This document shows positions 50,638 to 60,164 of a stretch of DNA of 64,000 nucleotides, in pieces; positions within the stretch are counted from its first letter, which is position 1, and each line of letters starts with the position of its first letter. Both the position numbers and the translations under genes were made by a program. The stretch comes from Hyalangium versicolor (GTDB lineage: Bacteria; Myxococcota; Myxococcia; Myxococcales; Myxococcaceae). Under the pieces are notes generated by a model, which ran no database searches, was not told the origin of the DNA, and saw only the letters and a program-made list of their open reading frames with translations. The stretch covers positions 187,790 through 251,789 of the forward strand of contig NZ_JAHXBF010000016.1 of the NCBI RefSeq assembly GCF_020103695.1, written 5' to 3'.

Positions 50638-53600
50638 ATGTCCACGCCGCGCCTTCTCGCTCTCCTTCTCACGCTCATCCCCGCAGCCGCACTGGCTACC
50701 ACCGTAAGCGGTTCCCTTCCCAGCCATACGACGTGGACGCCTGCGGGCAATCCGTGGGTCCTGACGGGCGACGTCACCGTGCCCGCGGGGGTGATTCTGA
50801 CGATCGAGCCGGGAGTCCAGGTCACGTTCTCCTCGACGGATTCGCTGCACTCGGGCAACGACACCAGCAAGGTCGAGCTCATCGTCGTCGGCTCGCTCTA
50901 CGCTCTAGGCACCAGTGCCGCTCCCATCAACATCACCGCCACCAACGCCTACGGTGTTTCCATCGAAGGCTGGGCCAACCTCGACTACACCAACATCACT
51001 GGCGGCCTCGAGTGCCTGGGTGTCTACAGTGGAACCCTCTCCTTCACCCACGGCACCCTCCAGAACTGCTCCACGGCGCTCGGGACCGCGGGCGGCACCA
51101 CCACCTTCACCAACAACGTGGTGCGCAACAGCGGCAACCCTTCCGCAAGCAGTTTCGCCCTGGAGATTGGGGCGTCCATCAACCTCATCCACAACACGAT
51201 CACCGGCAACAACTACGGCGGCGTCAGGGTCTCCTCATCCGGGAGCGGCGCCAACATCTACGACAACATCATCACCTCCAACGGTGAGTTCGGCATCTAC
51301 TTCACCAATGCCACCTCTCCCACGCGCGCCGTCCACCACAACGACGTCTGGAACCATCCCAACGCCGATTACACCAACGTCTCCGAGGGCACTGGCAGCG
51401 TCTACGGCAACCCCCTCTTCGTCTCCAGTACCAACTTCCACATCACCGAATACTCTCCGGCGCGGCTGATGGCCTCGGACGGTACGGATCTCGGCGCCTT
51501 CGCGTACGCCGGGGATCCCGCCACGTCCCTTCAGGGCGCGCTCGTCGCCAACAAGACGCTCACTGGCGCCAACACCCTGGCGGGTGACCTCACCATCCGG
51601 CCCGGCGTCACCCTCACTCTCGCTCCGGGAGCCAGCCTCACCTTCGCCTCCACCGACGGCATGCTCGCAGGTGAGGAACCGAGCCAGGTCGAGCTCCTCG
51701 TCGATGGCACGCTGAACGCAGAGGGCACCAGCACCTCTCCCGTCACCATCACCGGTACCGGCGGGTTCGGCACCACCGTCCGGGGCACAGCCAACTTCAA
51801 CTACGCAACCCTCAATGGCGGCTTCCAGTGCCTGGGCGTCTACAGCGGCACCGCCTCATTCACCAACGGCACCATCGCGAACTGCAGCAAGGCTTTCTAC
51901 TCCTCGTACGGTGCCGGTACCACCACCATCACCAACAGCGTGGTGCGCAACTGCGGCGCCACCACTCAAGGCTACTTCGCCCTGCAGATCCGGGCGCCCA
52001 TCAACCTCATCCACAACACCGTCGTCAACAACATCTACGGCGCCATCAAAGTCTTCAATTTCACCGGCGCCGCCAACATCTACGACAACATCATCACCTC
52101 CAACAGCCAGTACGGCATCTACTTCGACAGCACCGCCTCTCCCGCTCGCGCGGTCCACCACAACGACGTCTGGAACCAGACCACCAATTACACCAGCGTC
52201 ACCGCGGGCACAGGAAGCATCTCCGCCAACCCCGTCTTCGTTTCCAGCACCAATTTCAATCTCCAGGAGAGCTCTCCGTGCCGGAACATCGCCTCTGATG
52301 GAACGGACTTGGGCGCGTTCCCCTACACTCCGGTGCGCGTCGCGTACGTCACCGTGACTCCGTCGCCCGTCACCCTGGCCGTGCAAGGCACGCAGCAGTT
52401 CAGCGCCACGGCGTATGACTCCTCCAACAACCCGCTCCCGTTCCCGATCACCTGGTCCGCAACCAGTGCGGCGGGCTCGATCAACTCGAGCGGCCTGTTC
52501 ACCGCGAACTGCACACCCGGTACGTATACAGCCGCGGTGACGGCGACCTCGGACGGGAAGTCAGCCTCGGCGGATGTGACGCTCACGCCCGGCGCGGCCG
52601 CGTCGGTCACGGTCTCTCCCTCCAACGCCACCGTGCAGATCAATGGCACCCAGCAGTTCACGGCCAACGTCAAGGATGCCTGCAACAACCCCCTGCCCAC
52701 CGCGCCCGTCAGTTGGGCCGTGACCACCGGCGGTGGCACCATCAACTCCAGCGGTCTGTTCACCGCGGGAACCACTCCGGGCACCTTCACCAATACCGTC
52801 CGGGCCTTCAGCGGCACGCTGTCCGGGACCGCGTCCGTCACCGTCACGAGCCCGCTGGCCAGCATCCAGGTGACCCCCAGCCCCGCCACCCTGCCCATCA
52901 ATGGCACCGAGCAGTTCACCGCCACGGGCAAGGACTCGGCCGGCAACACCGTGCCCGTCTCCGTCACCTGGAGCGTCGTCAATGGCGGCGGCTCAATTGA
53001 CGCGAGTGGCCTGTTCACCGCGGGCACTACCCCGGGAACGTTTACCAACACCCTCAAGGCCACCAACGGTACGTTCTCCGGCTTCGCCACCGTCACGGTT
53101 CAGCCGGGCGCTCTGGCCAGCATCGAGGTGACGCCCAACAACACCACCCTGTCCATCCACGGCACCCAGCAGTTCACCGCCATCGGCAAGGACTCGGCTG
53201 GCAACATCGTCCCCGTCTCCGTCACCTGGGGCGTGCTCGACGGTGGCGGTTCCATCGACCCCACCGGCCTGTTCACCGCGGGCACGACTCCGGGCGTCTT
53301 CACGAACACTGTGCGAGCCTCCAACGGCACGCTCTCGGGCTTCGCCACCGTCACGGTTCAGCCGGGTGCCCTGGCCAGCATCGAGCTGACGCCTGCCAGC
53401 GCGACGCTCGAGATCAAGGGCACCCAGCAGTTCACCGCCACGGGCAAGGACTCGGCCGGCAACACCGTGCCTGTTTCCATCACCTGGAGCATCGCCAACG
53501 GGGGTGGCTCCGTCGACGCCGCAGGCCTGTTCACCGCGGGCACCGTCGCCGGCTCCTTCGCACAGACGGTCAAGGCCTCCAGCGGCTCTTTGTCCGCGAC

Positions 53601-55065
53601 GGCCTCTGTCACGGTGAACCCGGGCACAGTTCACAACCTGGAGGTGGCACCCGCCTCCGTCACTCTGCCAGTGCGTGGCACCCGGCAATTCACCGCCTCC
53701 GCGACCGATTCCTGGGGCAACACCGTCCCGGGCACTCCAACGTGGACGGTCCTCCCGGCTACCGCGGGCTCCATCGATGCCACGGGCTTCTTCACCGCCG
53801 GCACCGCCGCGGGCTCCTATTTGTCCGCTGTCACCGCGACTCTGGGCGGCGTGAGCGCCTCGGCCGACGTGACGATCTCCGCCAGCGCTCTGGCACGCAT
53901 CGTCGTGTCCCCTGCCTCCCTCACTGTGGAGCCTCAAGGCGCGCGCTCGTTCAGCGCCCAGGGCCAGGACACTGACGGCAACGCGGTGCCCATCACTCCC
54001 GTCTGGTCCGTCATGAATGGCGCCGGCACCATCTCCCAGGACGGACTCTTCACCGCCACGCAGGTGACCGGTACCTATCTGGACAGTGTGGTGGCCACGG
54101 CAAATGGGGTGACGGGTACCGCGTCCGTCGTCGTGGCTGCGGGCGGTATCCAGCGTGTAGCCCTCTCTCCGCTCAACCCGACCGTCGCGGTGAACGGGAC
54201 GATCGCGTTGAGCGCCAAGGCGTTCGACGCACTCGACAATGTAGTGACCTCGCTCCCCACCACTTGGGAGGTGGTGAATGGGGGAGGCAGCATCGATGCC
54301 TCGGGCATCTTCACCGCTGGCGCCAAGAGCGGGACCTTCTCCAACACCGTCAAGGTCACCCTGGGCGGCCTGAGCGCTACTACCTCAGTGACGGTCGCCA
54401 CGGACTTCGACGGAGATGGCCTGCCCGACGAGTGGGAAGTCGCCCACGGGCTCAACCCGAATCAGCCGGGCGATGGCTCGCTCGACATGGATTCCGACAA
54501 GCTCTCCAACCTGGCGGAATTCCAAACGGGAACCGATCCCCATGACGCGGACACGGACGATGACGGCGTGCTCGACGGCAACGAGCAGAGTCCCTCGGAG
54601 GATTCCGACGGTGACGGCCTGGTAAACGCTCTCGACCCAGACAGCGACAACGATGGCCTCTTCGACGGCACGGAGATGGCGGTCGCCTCGGCCCATGCCA
54701 ACACCGACACCTCCAAGGGATCCTTCATCGCTGACGTGGACCCGGCGACGAGCACGTCCCCGCTCTTGGCGGACACGGACAAGGACGGGCGCAAGGACAG
54801 CGAGGAGGACGCCAACCACAACGGCAAGATCGATCCGGGCGAGACCGACCCCAACCACGCCGACACCTTCTGCAGTGCGACTCCGGAGTGCGGCGACGGC
54901 CAGTCCTGCCAGGGCGGCGTCTGCGTCGACGACAGCCCCTCCGACCCAGACCCAGAGGATGACAGTGGTTGCGGCTGCAGTGACACGGGCGCCGGAGCCT
55001 CGGCGTTCAGCTTGTTGCTGCTGTCACTGCTCGGACGCGTGGGGGCCCGGCGCAAGCACTCCTGA
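50638..55065 (+). CDS. Giant surface protein: duplicated beta-helix, eight Ig-like repeats, MYXO-CTERM
   Basis: The 1475-residue protein has a signal peptide (cleavage after AALA). Residues 21-560 are two tandem copies of a 270-residue right-handed beta-helix module, each with a LECLGVYSGT-like, INLIHNT, NIYDNIITSN, AVHHNDVWN and SDGTDLGAF mark. About residues 565-1255 hold eight bacterial Ig-like repeats of about 86 residues, each with a QFTATGKDSAGNTVP and GLFTAGTTPGTF type core. Five or more acidic DxDxDG repeats follow (about 1256-1400), likely Ca-binding. The end has GCGCSDTG, a hydrophobic helix and RRKHS, a MYXO-CTERM tail. It is likely displayed at the cell surface and may bind polysaccharide or other cells. 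Confidence 0.9.
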   Translation: MSTPRLLALLLTLIPAAALATTVSGSLPSHTTWTPAGNPWVLTGDVTVPAGVILTIEPGVQVTFSSTDSLHSGNDTSKVELIVVGSLYALGTSAAPINITATNAYGVSIEGWANLDYTNITGGLECLGVYSGTLSFTHGTLQNCSTALGTAGGTTTFTNNVVRNSGNPSASSFALEIGASINLIHNTITGNNYGGVRVSSSGSGANIYDNIITSNGEFGIYFTNATSPTRAVHHNDVWNHPNADYTNVSEGTGSVYGNPLFVSSTNFHITEYSPARLMASDGTDLGAFAYAGDPATSLQGALVANKTLTGANTLAGDLTIRPGVTLTLAPGASLTFASTDGMLAGEEPSQVELLVDGTLNAEGTSTSPVTITGTGGFGTTVRGTANFNYATLNGGFQCLGVYSGTASFTNGTIANCSKAFYSSYGAGTTTITNSVVRNCGATTQGYFALQIRAPINLIHNTVVNNIYGAIKVFNFTGAANIYDNIITSNSQYGIYFDSTASPARAVHHNDVWNQTTNYTSVTAGTGSISANPVFVSSTNFNLQESSPCRNIASDGTDLGAFPYTPVRVAYVTVTPSPVTLAVQGTQQFSATAYDSSNNPLPFPITWSATSAAGSINSSGLFTANCTPGTYTAAVTATSDGKSASADVTLTPGAAASVTVSPSNATVQINGTQQFTANVKDACNNPLPTAPVSWAVTTGGGTINSSGLFTAGTTPGTFTNTVRAFSGTLSGTASVTVTSPLASIQVTPSPATLPINGTEQFTATGKDSAGNTVPVSVTWSVVNGGGSIDASGLFTAGTTPGTFTNTLKATNGTFSGFATVTVQPGALASIEVTPNNTTLSIHGTQQFTAIGKDSAGNIVPVSVTWGVLDGGGSIDPTGLFTAGTTPGVFTNTVRASNGTLSGFATVTVQPGALASIELTPASATLEIKGTQQFTATGKDSAGNTVPVSITWSIANGGGSVDAAGLFTAGTVAGSFAQTVKASSGSLSATASVTVNPGTVHNLEVAPASVTLPVRGTRQFTASATDSWGNTVPGTPTWTVLPATAGSIDATGFFTAGTAAGSYLSAVTATLGGVSASADVTISASALARIVVSPASLTVEPQGARSFSAQGQDTDGNAVPITPVWSVMNGAGTISQDGLFTATQVTGTYLDSVVATANGVTGTASVVVAAGGIQRVALSPLNPTVAVNGTIALSAKAFDALDNVVTSLPTTWEVVNGGGSIDASGIFTAGAKSGTFSNTVKVTLGGLSATTSVTVATDFDGDGLPDEWEVAHGLNPNQPGDGSLDMDSDKLSNLAEFQTGTDPHDADTDDDGVLDGNEQSPSEDSDGDGLVNALDPDSDNDGLFDGTEMAVASAHANTDTSKGSFIADVDPATSTSPLLADTDKDGRKDSEEDANHNGKIDPGETDPNHADTFCSATPECGDGQSCQGGVCVDDSPSDPDPEDDSGCGCSDTGAGASAFSLLLLSLLGRVGARRKHS
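52336..54400 (+). repeat. Eight tandem coding repeats of about 258 bp
   Basis: The eight Ig-like domains of the giant surface protein are encoded in tandem. Units three to five are the most alike at DNA level: the same run encoding TVQPGALASIE occurs at about 53095 and 53355. This makes the region open to recombination and copy-number change. Confidence 0.85.
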
Positions 55066-55086
55066 GCCCCGAAGAGGCAAGGCCCC

Positions 55087-55125
55087 AAAAAAGCCCCGCG
55101 TCCCCGAACTTCGGGAACGCGGGGC
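55087..55125 (-). terminator. Strong terminator for the small minus-strand gene
   Basis: GCCCCGCGT pairs with ACGCGGGGC around an inner CCCGA/TCGGG stem. On the minus strand it is followed by TTTTTT, so it terminates the gene ending at 55146. It also lies 27 bases after the giant surface gene on the plus strand and may serve both. Confidence 0.85.
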
Positions 55126-55145
55126 CGTGAATCACAGCCCGAAGG

Positions 55146-55439
55146 TCATGACGGCCGGATCGGCAACGGCAGTTGAGGCCCCAGCGCGTCAGGGGTCCCA
55201 GGCAGCGGGCGGGTCAGCACATCCACCAGCACATGGACTTGATCGACGGGGACGCCCTTGATGTCCATCAGCACCTCGCCGTTCTCCTCGTGCAGCGTCA
55301 CCTTCACGTTCGTGCCCTTGGGAAACCATCGAGCGGCGGCCAGGTTGTAGCGCTTTTCCAGCAACGCCAGCTCCGGCGACAGCGCGGGGCGCTCAGGCTC
55401 GTCGAGATCGAATCCGGTCAGCTCCATCATGTTGGACAT
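55146..55439 (-). CDS. Small protein of unknown function with structured leader
   Basis: The 97-residue cytoplasmic product (MSNMMELTGFDLDEPERPAL) has a short acidic start, then a compact alpha/beta part (LLEKRYNLAAARWFPKGTNV, KVTLHEENGEVLMDIKGVPV). No family is recognised. The ATG at 55439 has AGGAAAGG eight bases upstream; the open frame continues to 55631 without coding bias. The 60 bases before it hold several hairpins, and a strong terminator follows, so it is an independent unit that may be controlled through its leader. Confidence 0.75.
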   Translation of the reverse strand: MSNMMELTGFDLDEPERPALSPELALLEKRYNLAAARWFPKGTNVKVTLHEENGEVLMDIKGVPVDQVHVLVDVLTRPLPGTPDALGPQLPLPIRPS

Positions 55440-55461
55440 CTGACGTACCTTTCCTCGGCAT

Positions 55462-55503
55462 GGGGAACGCACCATGCGTTCTCCGGCCGCAGGTCCCCTG
55501 CGG
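55462..55503 (-). promoter_or_regulatory. Paired hairpins in the leader of the small gene
   Basis: GGGGAACGCA and TGCGTTCTCC (55462-55484) form a 10-pair stem with one mismatch around CCA, and CCGCAGG/CCTGCGG (55487-55503) forms a perfect seven-pair stem. They lie 22-64 bases before the ATG at 55439. Confidence 0.5.
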
Positions 55504-55753
55504 CTGCCCCGCCCTGGAGCACGCGGCGGGCCAACGCTGGGCGCCTGTGAAAACAGGCATTTGCGCCAACGGCTCTCCTCAAGGCCAGTCCACGGCCGCG
55601 GACTGGCCGTCCCGTCTCGCGGACGGATCACCCTGAAACATGTTGTTCAGCGCCAACACTCGCACGAGCCTCGTCGATCCGGCCGTGAACGCATTGAGAG
55701 CTCTCAACCAAAGTCAGGATTGAGGAGAGCAGTTCCTTGAGTCGCGCGCTGAG
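55504..55753. other. Gene-free stretch
   Basis: The rest of the 314-bp gap between the small gene and the SDR gene holds no supported reading frame. A CCCGCC/GGCGGG pair near 55510-55533 may form a third weak hairpin in the small gene's leader. Confidence 0.45.
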
Positions 55754-56755
55754 CTACCTCGGGGAGAAGAAGTCGACCCCGCCGGTCGCCGACAAGCTCG
55801 CGTCCCACAGCAGGCGCTCCGCCTTGGGATCCCGCTCGGGGGGCAGCAATTCCGCCGGCCCGGGCTGTCCGCGCCCCACGGGGCCATAGAACTCGCCGCT
55901 GCGAACTCCGGGCGCGCACGCCGCGCGCAACAGCCCCAGCGCGCCGTCCTCCACGGCCTGGGCGACCCGTAGGGTCCGCCACAAGATGAGCTTGTCGATC
56001 AACCGCGTGCCGCCATCTCGGGTGGTCTTGACCTGCAGGTCGCTGTGGGTGGGGCCCGGGTGCGCGCACAAGCTCTTGACGCCGCTGGCCGGCCGCTCCG
56101 CGGAGATCCGATCGTGCAAGGCATAGGTGAACAACAAGTTGGCCAGCTTGGACTGCTGGTATCGACGCCACTTGTCCAGCCCCGGGAAGCCGTCCCCACC
56201 GAGCTTGCCCCCGTTGGCCGCGAGGTGGTCCGCGCGCAACGGCCCTCCACGGCGGGCCCCGCTCGACTGGTTGACGACCCGGGCCTCCTTGCGGGCCGCG
56301 GCTGCCGCCTCCAGCAGTGGCCATACCCAGGAGGTCAACAAGAAGTGCGACAGGTGGTTGGTCTGCATCTGGATGTCGTAGCCATCGCCCGTCGCGCGAT
56401 CCGGCAGGCCCATGACCCCGGCGTTGTTGCACAGGACGTCCAGGCCCTCGGGGCACGTCCGCTCGAGGGCCCCAGCCGCCGCTCGCACGCTCTCGAAGCG
56501 CTGCAGATCACAAGGCACCAGCACCGCGTTGATTCCCGCCTCTCGCAGCACCGCTAGAGCGTGATCCGCCCGCTCCGACGGGCGATTGAGCATCAAGACG
56601 CGTGCCCCGAGTTCACCACACGTCCGCGCCGCCACCAGCCCCGTCCCGCTGGTGCAGCCGGTGATGGCGATGGTTCGGCCTTCGAGGCGCGGCAGGGTCT
56701 TCACGAACTCTGGGTAGTGCCGGGGCAACGGGACGGAATGAGTCGAGATCGACAT
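55754..56755 (-). CDS. Short-chain dehydrogenase/reductase
   Basis: The 333-residue protein has the SDR cofactor motif TGCTSGTG near residue 33, NNAGVMG near 110, the catalytic Ser in NQSSGARRGG and YQQSK (Tyr and Lys) near 198. It is closest in layout to the retinol-dehydrogenase-like, NADP-dependent SDRs. A typical GxxxGxG Gly is present but the motif holds a Cys (TGCTSGTG). The substrate is unknown. It is divergent from a TetR repressor gene, and two palindromic sites lie between them, so it is almost surely controlled by that repressor. Confidence 0.9.
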   Translation of the reverse strand: MSISTHSVPLPRHYPEFVKTLPRLEGRTIAITGCTSGTGLVAARTCGELGARVLMLNRPSERADHALAVLREAGINAVLVPCDLQRFESVRAAAGALERTCPEGLDVLCNNAGVMGLPDRATGDGYDIQMQTNHLSHFLLTSWVWPLLEAAAAARKEARVVNQSSGARRGGPLRADHLAANGGKLGGDGFPGLDKWRRYQQSKLANLLFTYALHDRISAERPASGVKSLCAHPGPTHSDLQVKTTRDGGTRLIDKLILWRTLRVAQAVEDGALGLLRAACAPGVRSGEFYGPVGRGQPGPAELLPPERDPKAERLLWDASLSATGGVDFFSPR

Positions 56756-56800
56756 GTCGCGGTTCTCGTGGGACGTCGGCGGTGGGAAGTCCAGGACAGT

Positions 56801-56821
56801 TGACTGAGCACTGCTCAGTCA
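56801..56821. promoter_or_regulatory. TetR operator 1, perfect 21-bp palindrome
   Basis: TGACTGAGCA and TGCTCAGTCA flank a single central C. The half-site TGAGCA recurs in the second site. It lies 46 bases before the SDR start and 55 before the TetR start. Confidence 0.82.
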
Positions 56822-56824
56822 AAA

Positions 56825-56839
56825 CTGAGCAGTGCTTAG
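56825..56839. promoter_or_regulatory. TetR operator 2, imperfect palindrome
   Basis: CTGAGCA and TGCTTAG flank a central G, with one mismatch. Its centre is 21 bp from that of the first palindrome, two turns of the helix, which suits two repressor dimers on the same face. Confidence 0.7.
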
Positions 56840-56875
56840 CTCGGATGCGAGGCGCCCTCAAGGGCTTCTTGACCG

Positions 56876-57493
<618 letters not shown>

Positions 57494-57622
57494 CGCCGGC
57501 CGCCTGGCGGCCCGGTGGCGCGGCACGGGTCATCGCATTCGTGACCGGGGCATCCTCGGGAGTGGCGCTGAGCATGGCGAGCGCGGCAAGGTTCGCGGCG
57601 GCGAGGAGCATGCGACGCCGGC

Positions 57623-58792
57623 TCAGGGGGATTGCATCACGGGGAACACGAGCACCTGGCCCCGGCCTTCCTGGAAGAGGTTGGTGCCCTCACCAACCCA
57701 GCGGTTCCAGCGGCGCTGGCTCGCCATGTTGATGGTGGCGATGGGCTCGAACGGGTTGAAGCCAGCGCCGGTATACTGAAGGGCCCAGGCGCGGTCCTCG
57801 CTGTCGGAGATGCCGTCCACCTGGAAGAACAGGCCGTTGACCTTGAGGTTGCCGTATTTCGGAGTCATGCCGCAGGATGTGACGAGGTGGATGTCGGCGG
57901 GCGTCAGCCCCGCGGCCCTTTGCTTCAAGTGATCCAGGCAGATCTCGACGGTGTACTCGAGCCCGTCCATCGTGAAGCGGCAGCCGCCGCCAAGACCGGA
58001 GCGGCTCTCCTCGCTCGGCGTGAAGGTGACGGGTGTAGTGATCCGGACCATCTCCTCCCGCGTCATATTTCCCGCGGCCACCCGGCTGGCGAGCTCCACC
58101 CGGAGCTTGACCGACGGAGTCCAGTGATGAACCTGGTTATAGAGGTTTGCCATCGCGGTGTGCGCGACGCCACCGGTGGGCCGGGCGCCGGAGGTCGGCA
58201 TCAGGGTGCCGGTGGCGCCGCGAACGTTCGCCTGCGCGGCGCCAGCGCCGGCGCCCAAGAAGGTCGCCGCGTCACCGAAGTGCGGCCCGAGAAAGTCGAT
58301 CGCGGAGACATACTCCTTGTAGACGAGCCGGGTCTCTGAGCTGCCCACAGACAGCACGTTCGACTCATCCGAGCGGGCGCGGGTGCCGGTGAGCCTCGCT
58401 CCGCCACGGCGGATGAGCGCGACGTTGAGGATTTCTGTCCGCCCCCCCGATACCGGCATCGCGGCCAGCGCGGTGCCGAGCACGAAGGTCCACCGGGCGT
58501 ACTTATCGACCGACAGGTACGTGTCCATTGTCTCGCTGAGGTAGGAGAGGTTCTCGACGTCGTAGACGCCACCCCTGCCACCGCGGAAGAAGAACTCGGG
58601 GGCGGCGAAGATCTTCTTCGCCGTCGAGTCGACCTTGCTGTTCGTCACGGTGGCATCGACCGCATCCATGAGGATCTTGCAGCGGGCCTCGATGTCGCGC
58701 TTCTGGTCGACGAGACCCGGATAGTCCTGCCGAGCCATGTCTCCACTCGCGGCGGTCTGCAGTTGGTACGCGATGAACTGAACCCTGGCCAT
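57623..58792 (-). CDS. Nitrilase-superfamily-like protein
   Basis: The 389-residue cytoplasmic protein shows features of the carbon-nitrogen hydrolase fold: an early Glu in IFAAPEFFFRGG, a Lys in RLVYKEYVSAIDF and a Cys in YTVEICLDHLKQR, in the order and spacing sense of the Glu-Lys-Cys triad, the last resembling the family ICxD motif. The region between is longer than usual (about 150 residues) and includes Gly/Ala-rich loops. The overall identity to known nitrilases is probably low, so the call is tentative. The ATG at 58792 has AAGGAG five bases upstream. It may hydrolyse an amide or nitrile. It stands alone, convergent with the tetR gene. Confidence 0.68.
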   Translation of the reverse strand: MARVQFIAYQLQTAASGDMARQDYPGLVDQKRDIEARCKILMDAVDATVTNSKVDSTAKKIFAAPEFFFRGGRGGVYDVENLSYLSETMDTYLSVDKYARWTFVLGTALAAMPVSGGRTEILNVALIRRGGARLTGTRARSDESNVLSVGSSETRLVYKEYVSAIDFLGPHFGDAATFLGAGAGAAQANVRGATGTLMPTSGARPTGGVAHTAMANLYNQVHHWTPSVKLRVELASRVAAGNMTREEMVRITTPVTFTPSEESRSGLGGGCRFTMDGLEYTVEICLDHLKQRAAGLTPADIHLVTSCGMTPKYGNLKVNGLFFQVDGISDSEDRAWALQYTGAGFNPFEPIATINMASQRRWNRWVGEGTNLFQEGRGQVLVFPVMQSP

Positions 58793-59024
58793 CTTCGCTC
58801 CTTCGCGGTTAGCGAGCCCCCACCACAGCAAGCAACGTGCCGAGCACCTGCCGCAGGGAAGAGGTGGCCTGGGTGCCTTGATAGTCGCCTGTGAGCTGTA
58901 GGGAGTCACCGACACCCTGAAGGGGGCCGCCAACAGTTCAAGCCGTATCGTGGCACTGGACGCAGCCTACGGCCGGGGCATGTTCGTCGGCATGGCGCTG
59001 GTGTTTCGCGGTGGCTCGGCCCAC

Positions 59025-60164
59025 CTATGGCGTTCGAGGACGCGGAGCCAAGCTCGAACGAACCCAGGGATGACTCAAAATCTGTCGCCTCTGGGAGGGG
59101 CTCCAGCCCCGCGCGCCAACGCGGCTTGGGTTGGGGTTCATGATGTTCTGTTCATTCGTATCACTCAGGAGGTCAGCCGTGCCGTCAGTCTCAACGGAGT
59201 GGTAGAGGCCGAGGAAATGCCCCAGCTCGTGCGCGATGACATGGGCGTAGGTGCCGAGCGGCCAGGAGGCCGGGCCTCCGCCAAAGGAGTCGCAACGCAG
59301 GCCAGGCATGAAAACCGCCGACGCGGGGCCAACGCCCCCACCCACGCGGGGGGTGAAGCCGTTGACCGGCTCCGGAGGTCCGAAGAAGGGATCGTCGTAC
59401 CGGAGGCACCCGGCGAAGACGACATCGACCGTTGTGTCCAGCGCGGGCGGCGCGCCTTCGAGCAGGGCAGAGAGCCCGGCGAGCTGCGTCGTCCAGAAGC
59501 GCGTCTCCGACGGCGCGTCCGGGAGCTCGGCGGCCGCCTCCAGGGTCACCTCCAGACCCACCTCCTCGAGTTCGTCATTCAAGCGCTCCAGCAACTCGCG
59601 CTGTCGATCGGGCTGCCCGAAGAGCATGGAGTGCTGGGACACCAGGAAGCGCAACGAGAGGTGCCCGCGCTCCGGAATACTCTGGCGCGGCAACCATGCC
59701 AGTTGGAGCCGAGACTCGCCTCCCGTCCCGGTGGGCGTGAGCGTCTCGCAGTCCATCAGCCCGAAACGCACGGCGAAGCCTTCGCCGGGCGCGAAGCCTT
59801 CGCCGCCGGTGAGCACGATCAACGCCTCCTCCTGCGCGAGGGAGGTGCGCACCCTGCAATCGGTGCAATAGGGGCCCGCTTCTCGCTGGCTCACCCAGGT
59901 CCGGCCCTGGGCGTCATCGAGGGAAGCGAGCGCGAAGCATGTGCCCGGCTCGCTCTTCGCCCATAGAGAGACTGACTCCCCATCGAACGGCGGCACGGAG
60001 AGGACCGGCGTGAGCCCGCCCGCGCCGAAGGCAACGGGCTCCGCCGTGATCCAAGCCTCTCCCTCTTCGAGGGAGGCGCGGGGAGGCAAGTCCCCCCCAG
60101 CGCACGCCACGAGCCCCATGAACGCGAGGCATGGCACGAAGGTTCGTGTCCTCGAGGGGCTCAT
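59025..60164 (-). CDS. Metzincin-type metalloprotease lipoprotein
   Basis: The 379-residue protein has a lipoprotein signal (FMGLVACAGG). An N-terminal beta domain (about 35-150) precedes a protease domain with the full zinc site HELGHFLGLYH near residue 318 and a Met-turn NIMNP about 30 residues later, as in metzincins. Cys pairs (YCTDC and others) suggest an extracytoplasmic fold. The gene overlaps the repeat-protein gene upstream by four bases, and that gene overlaps a large secreted protein gene, so the three are made together. The substrate may be one of its partners. Confidence 0.88.
   Translation of the reverse strand: MSPSRTRTFVPCLAFMGLVACAGGDLPPRASLEEGEAWITAEPVAFGAGGLTPVLSVPPFDGESVSLWAKSEPGTCFALASLDDAQGRTWVSQREAGPYCTDCRVRTSLAQEEALIVLTGGEGFAPGEGFAVRFGLMDCETLTPTGTGGESRLQLAWLPRQSIPERGHLSLRFLVSQHSMLFGQPDRQRELLERLNDELEEVGLEVTLEAAAELPDAPSETRFWTTQLAGLSALLEGAPPALDTTVDVVFAGCLRYDDPFFGPPEPVNGFTPRVGGGVGPASAVFMPGLRCDSFGGGPASWPLGTYAHVIAHELGHFLGLYHSVETDGTADLLSDTNEQNIMNPNPSRVGARGWSPSQRRQILSHPWVRSSLAPRPRTP

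Noticed and set aside
52336..54400. Regularly spaced direct repeats suggesting a CRISPR array
   Set aside because: The repeats are about 258 bp, in frame and encode Ig-like domains.
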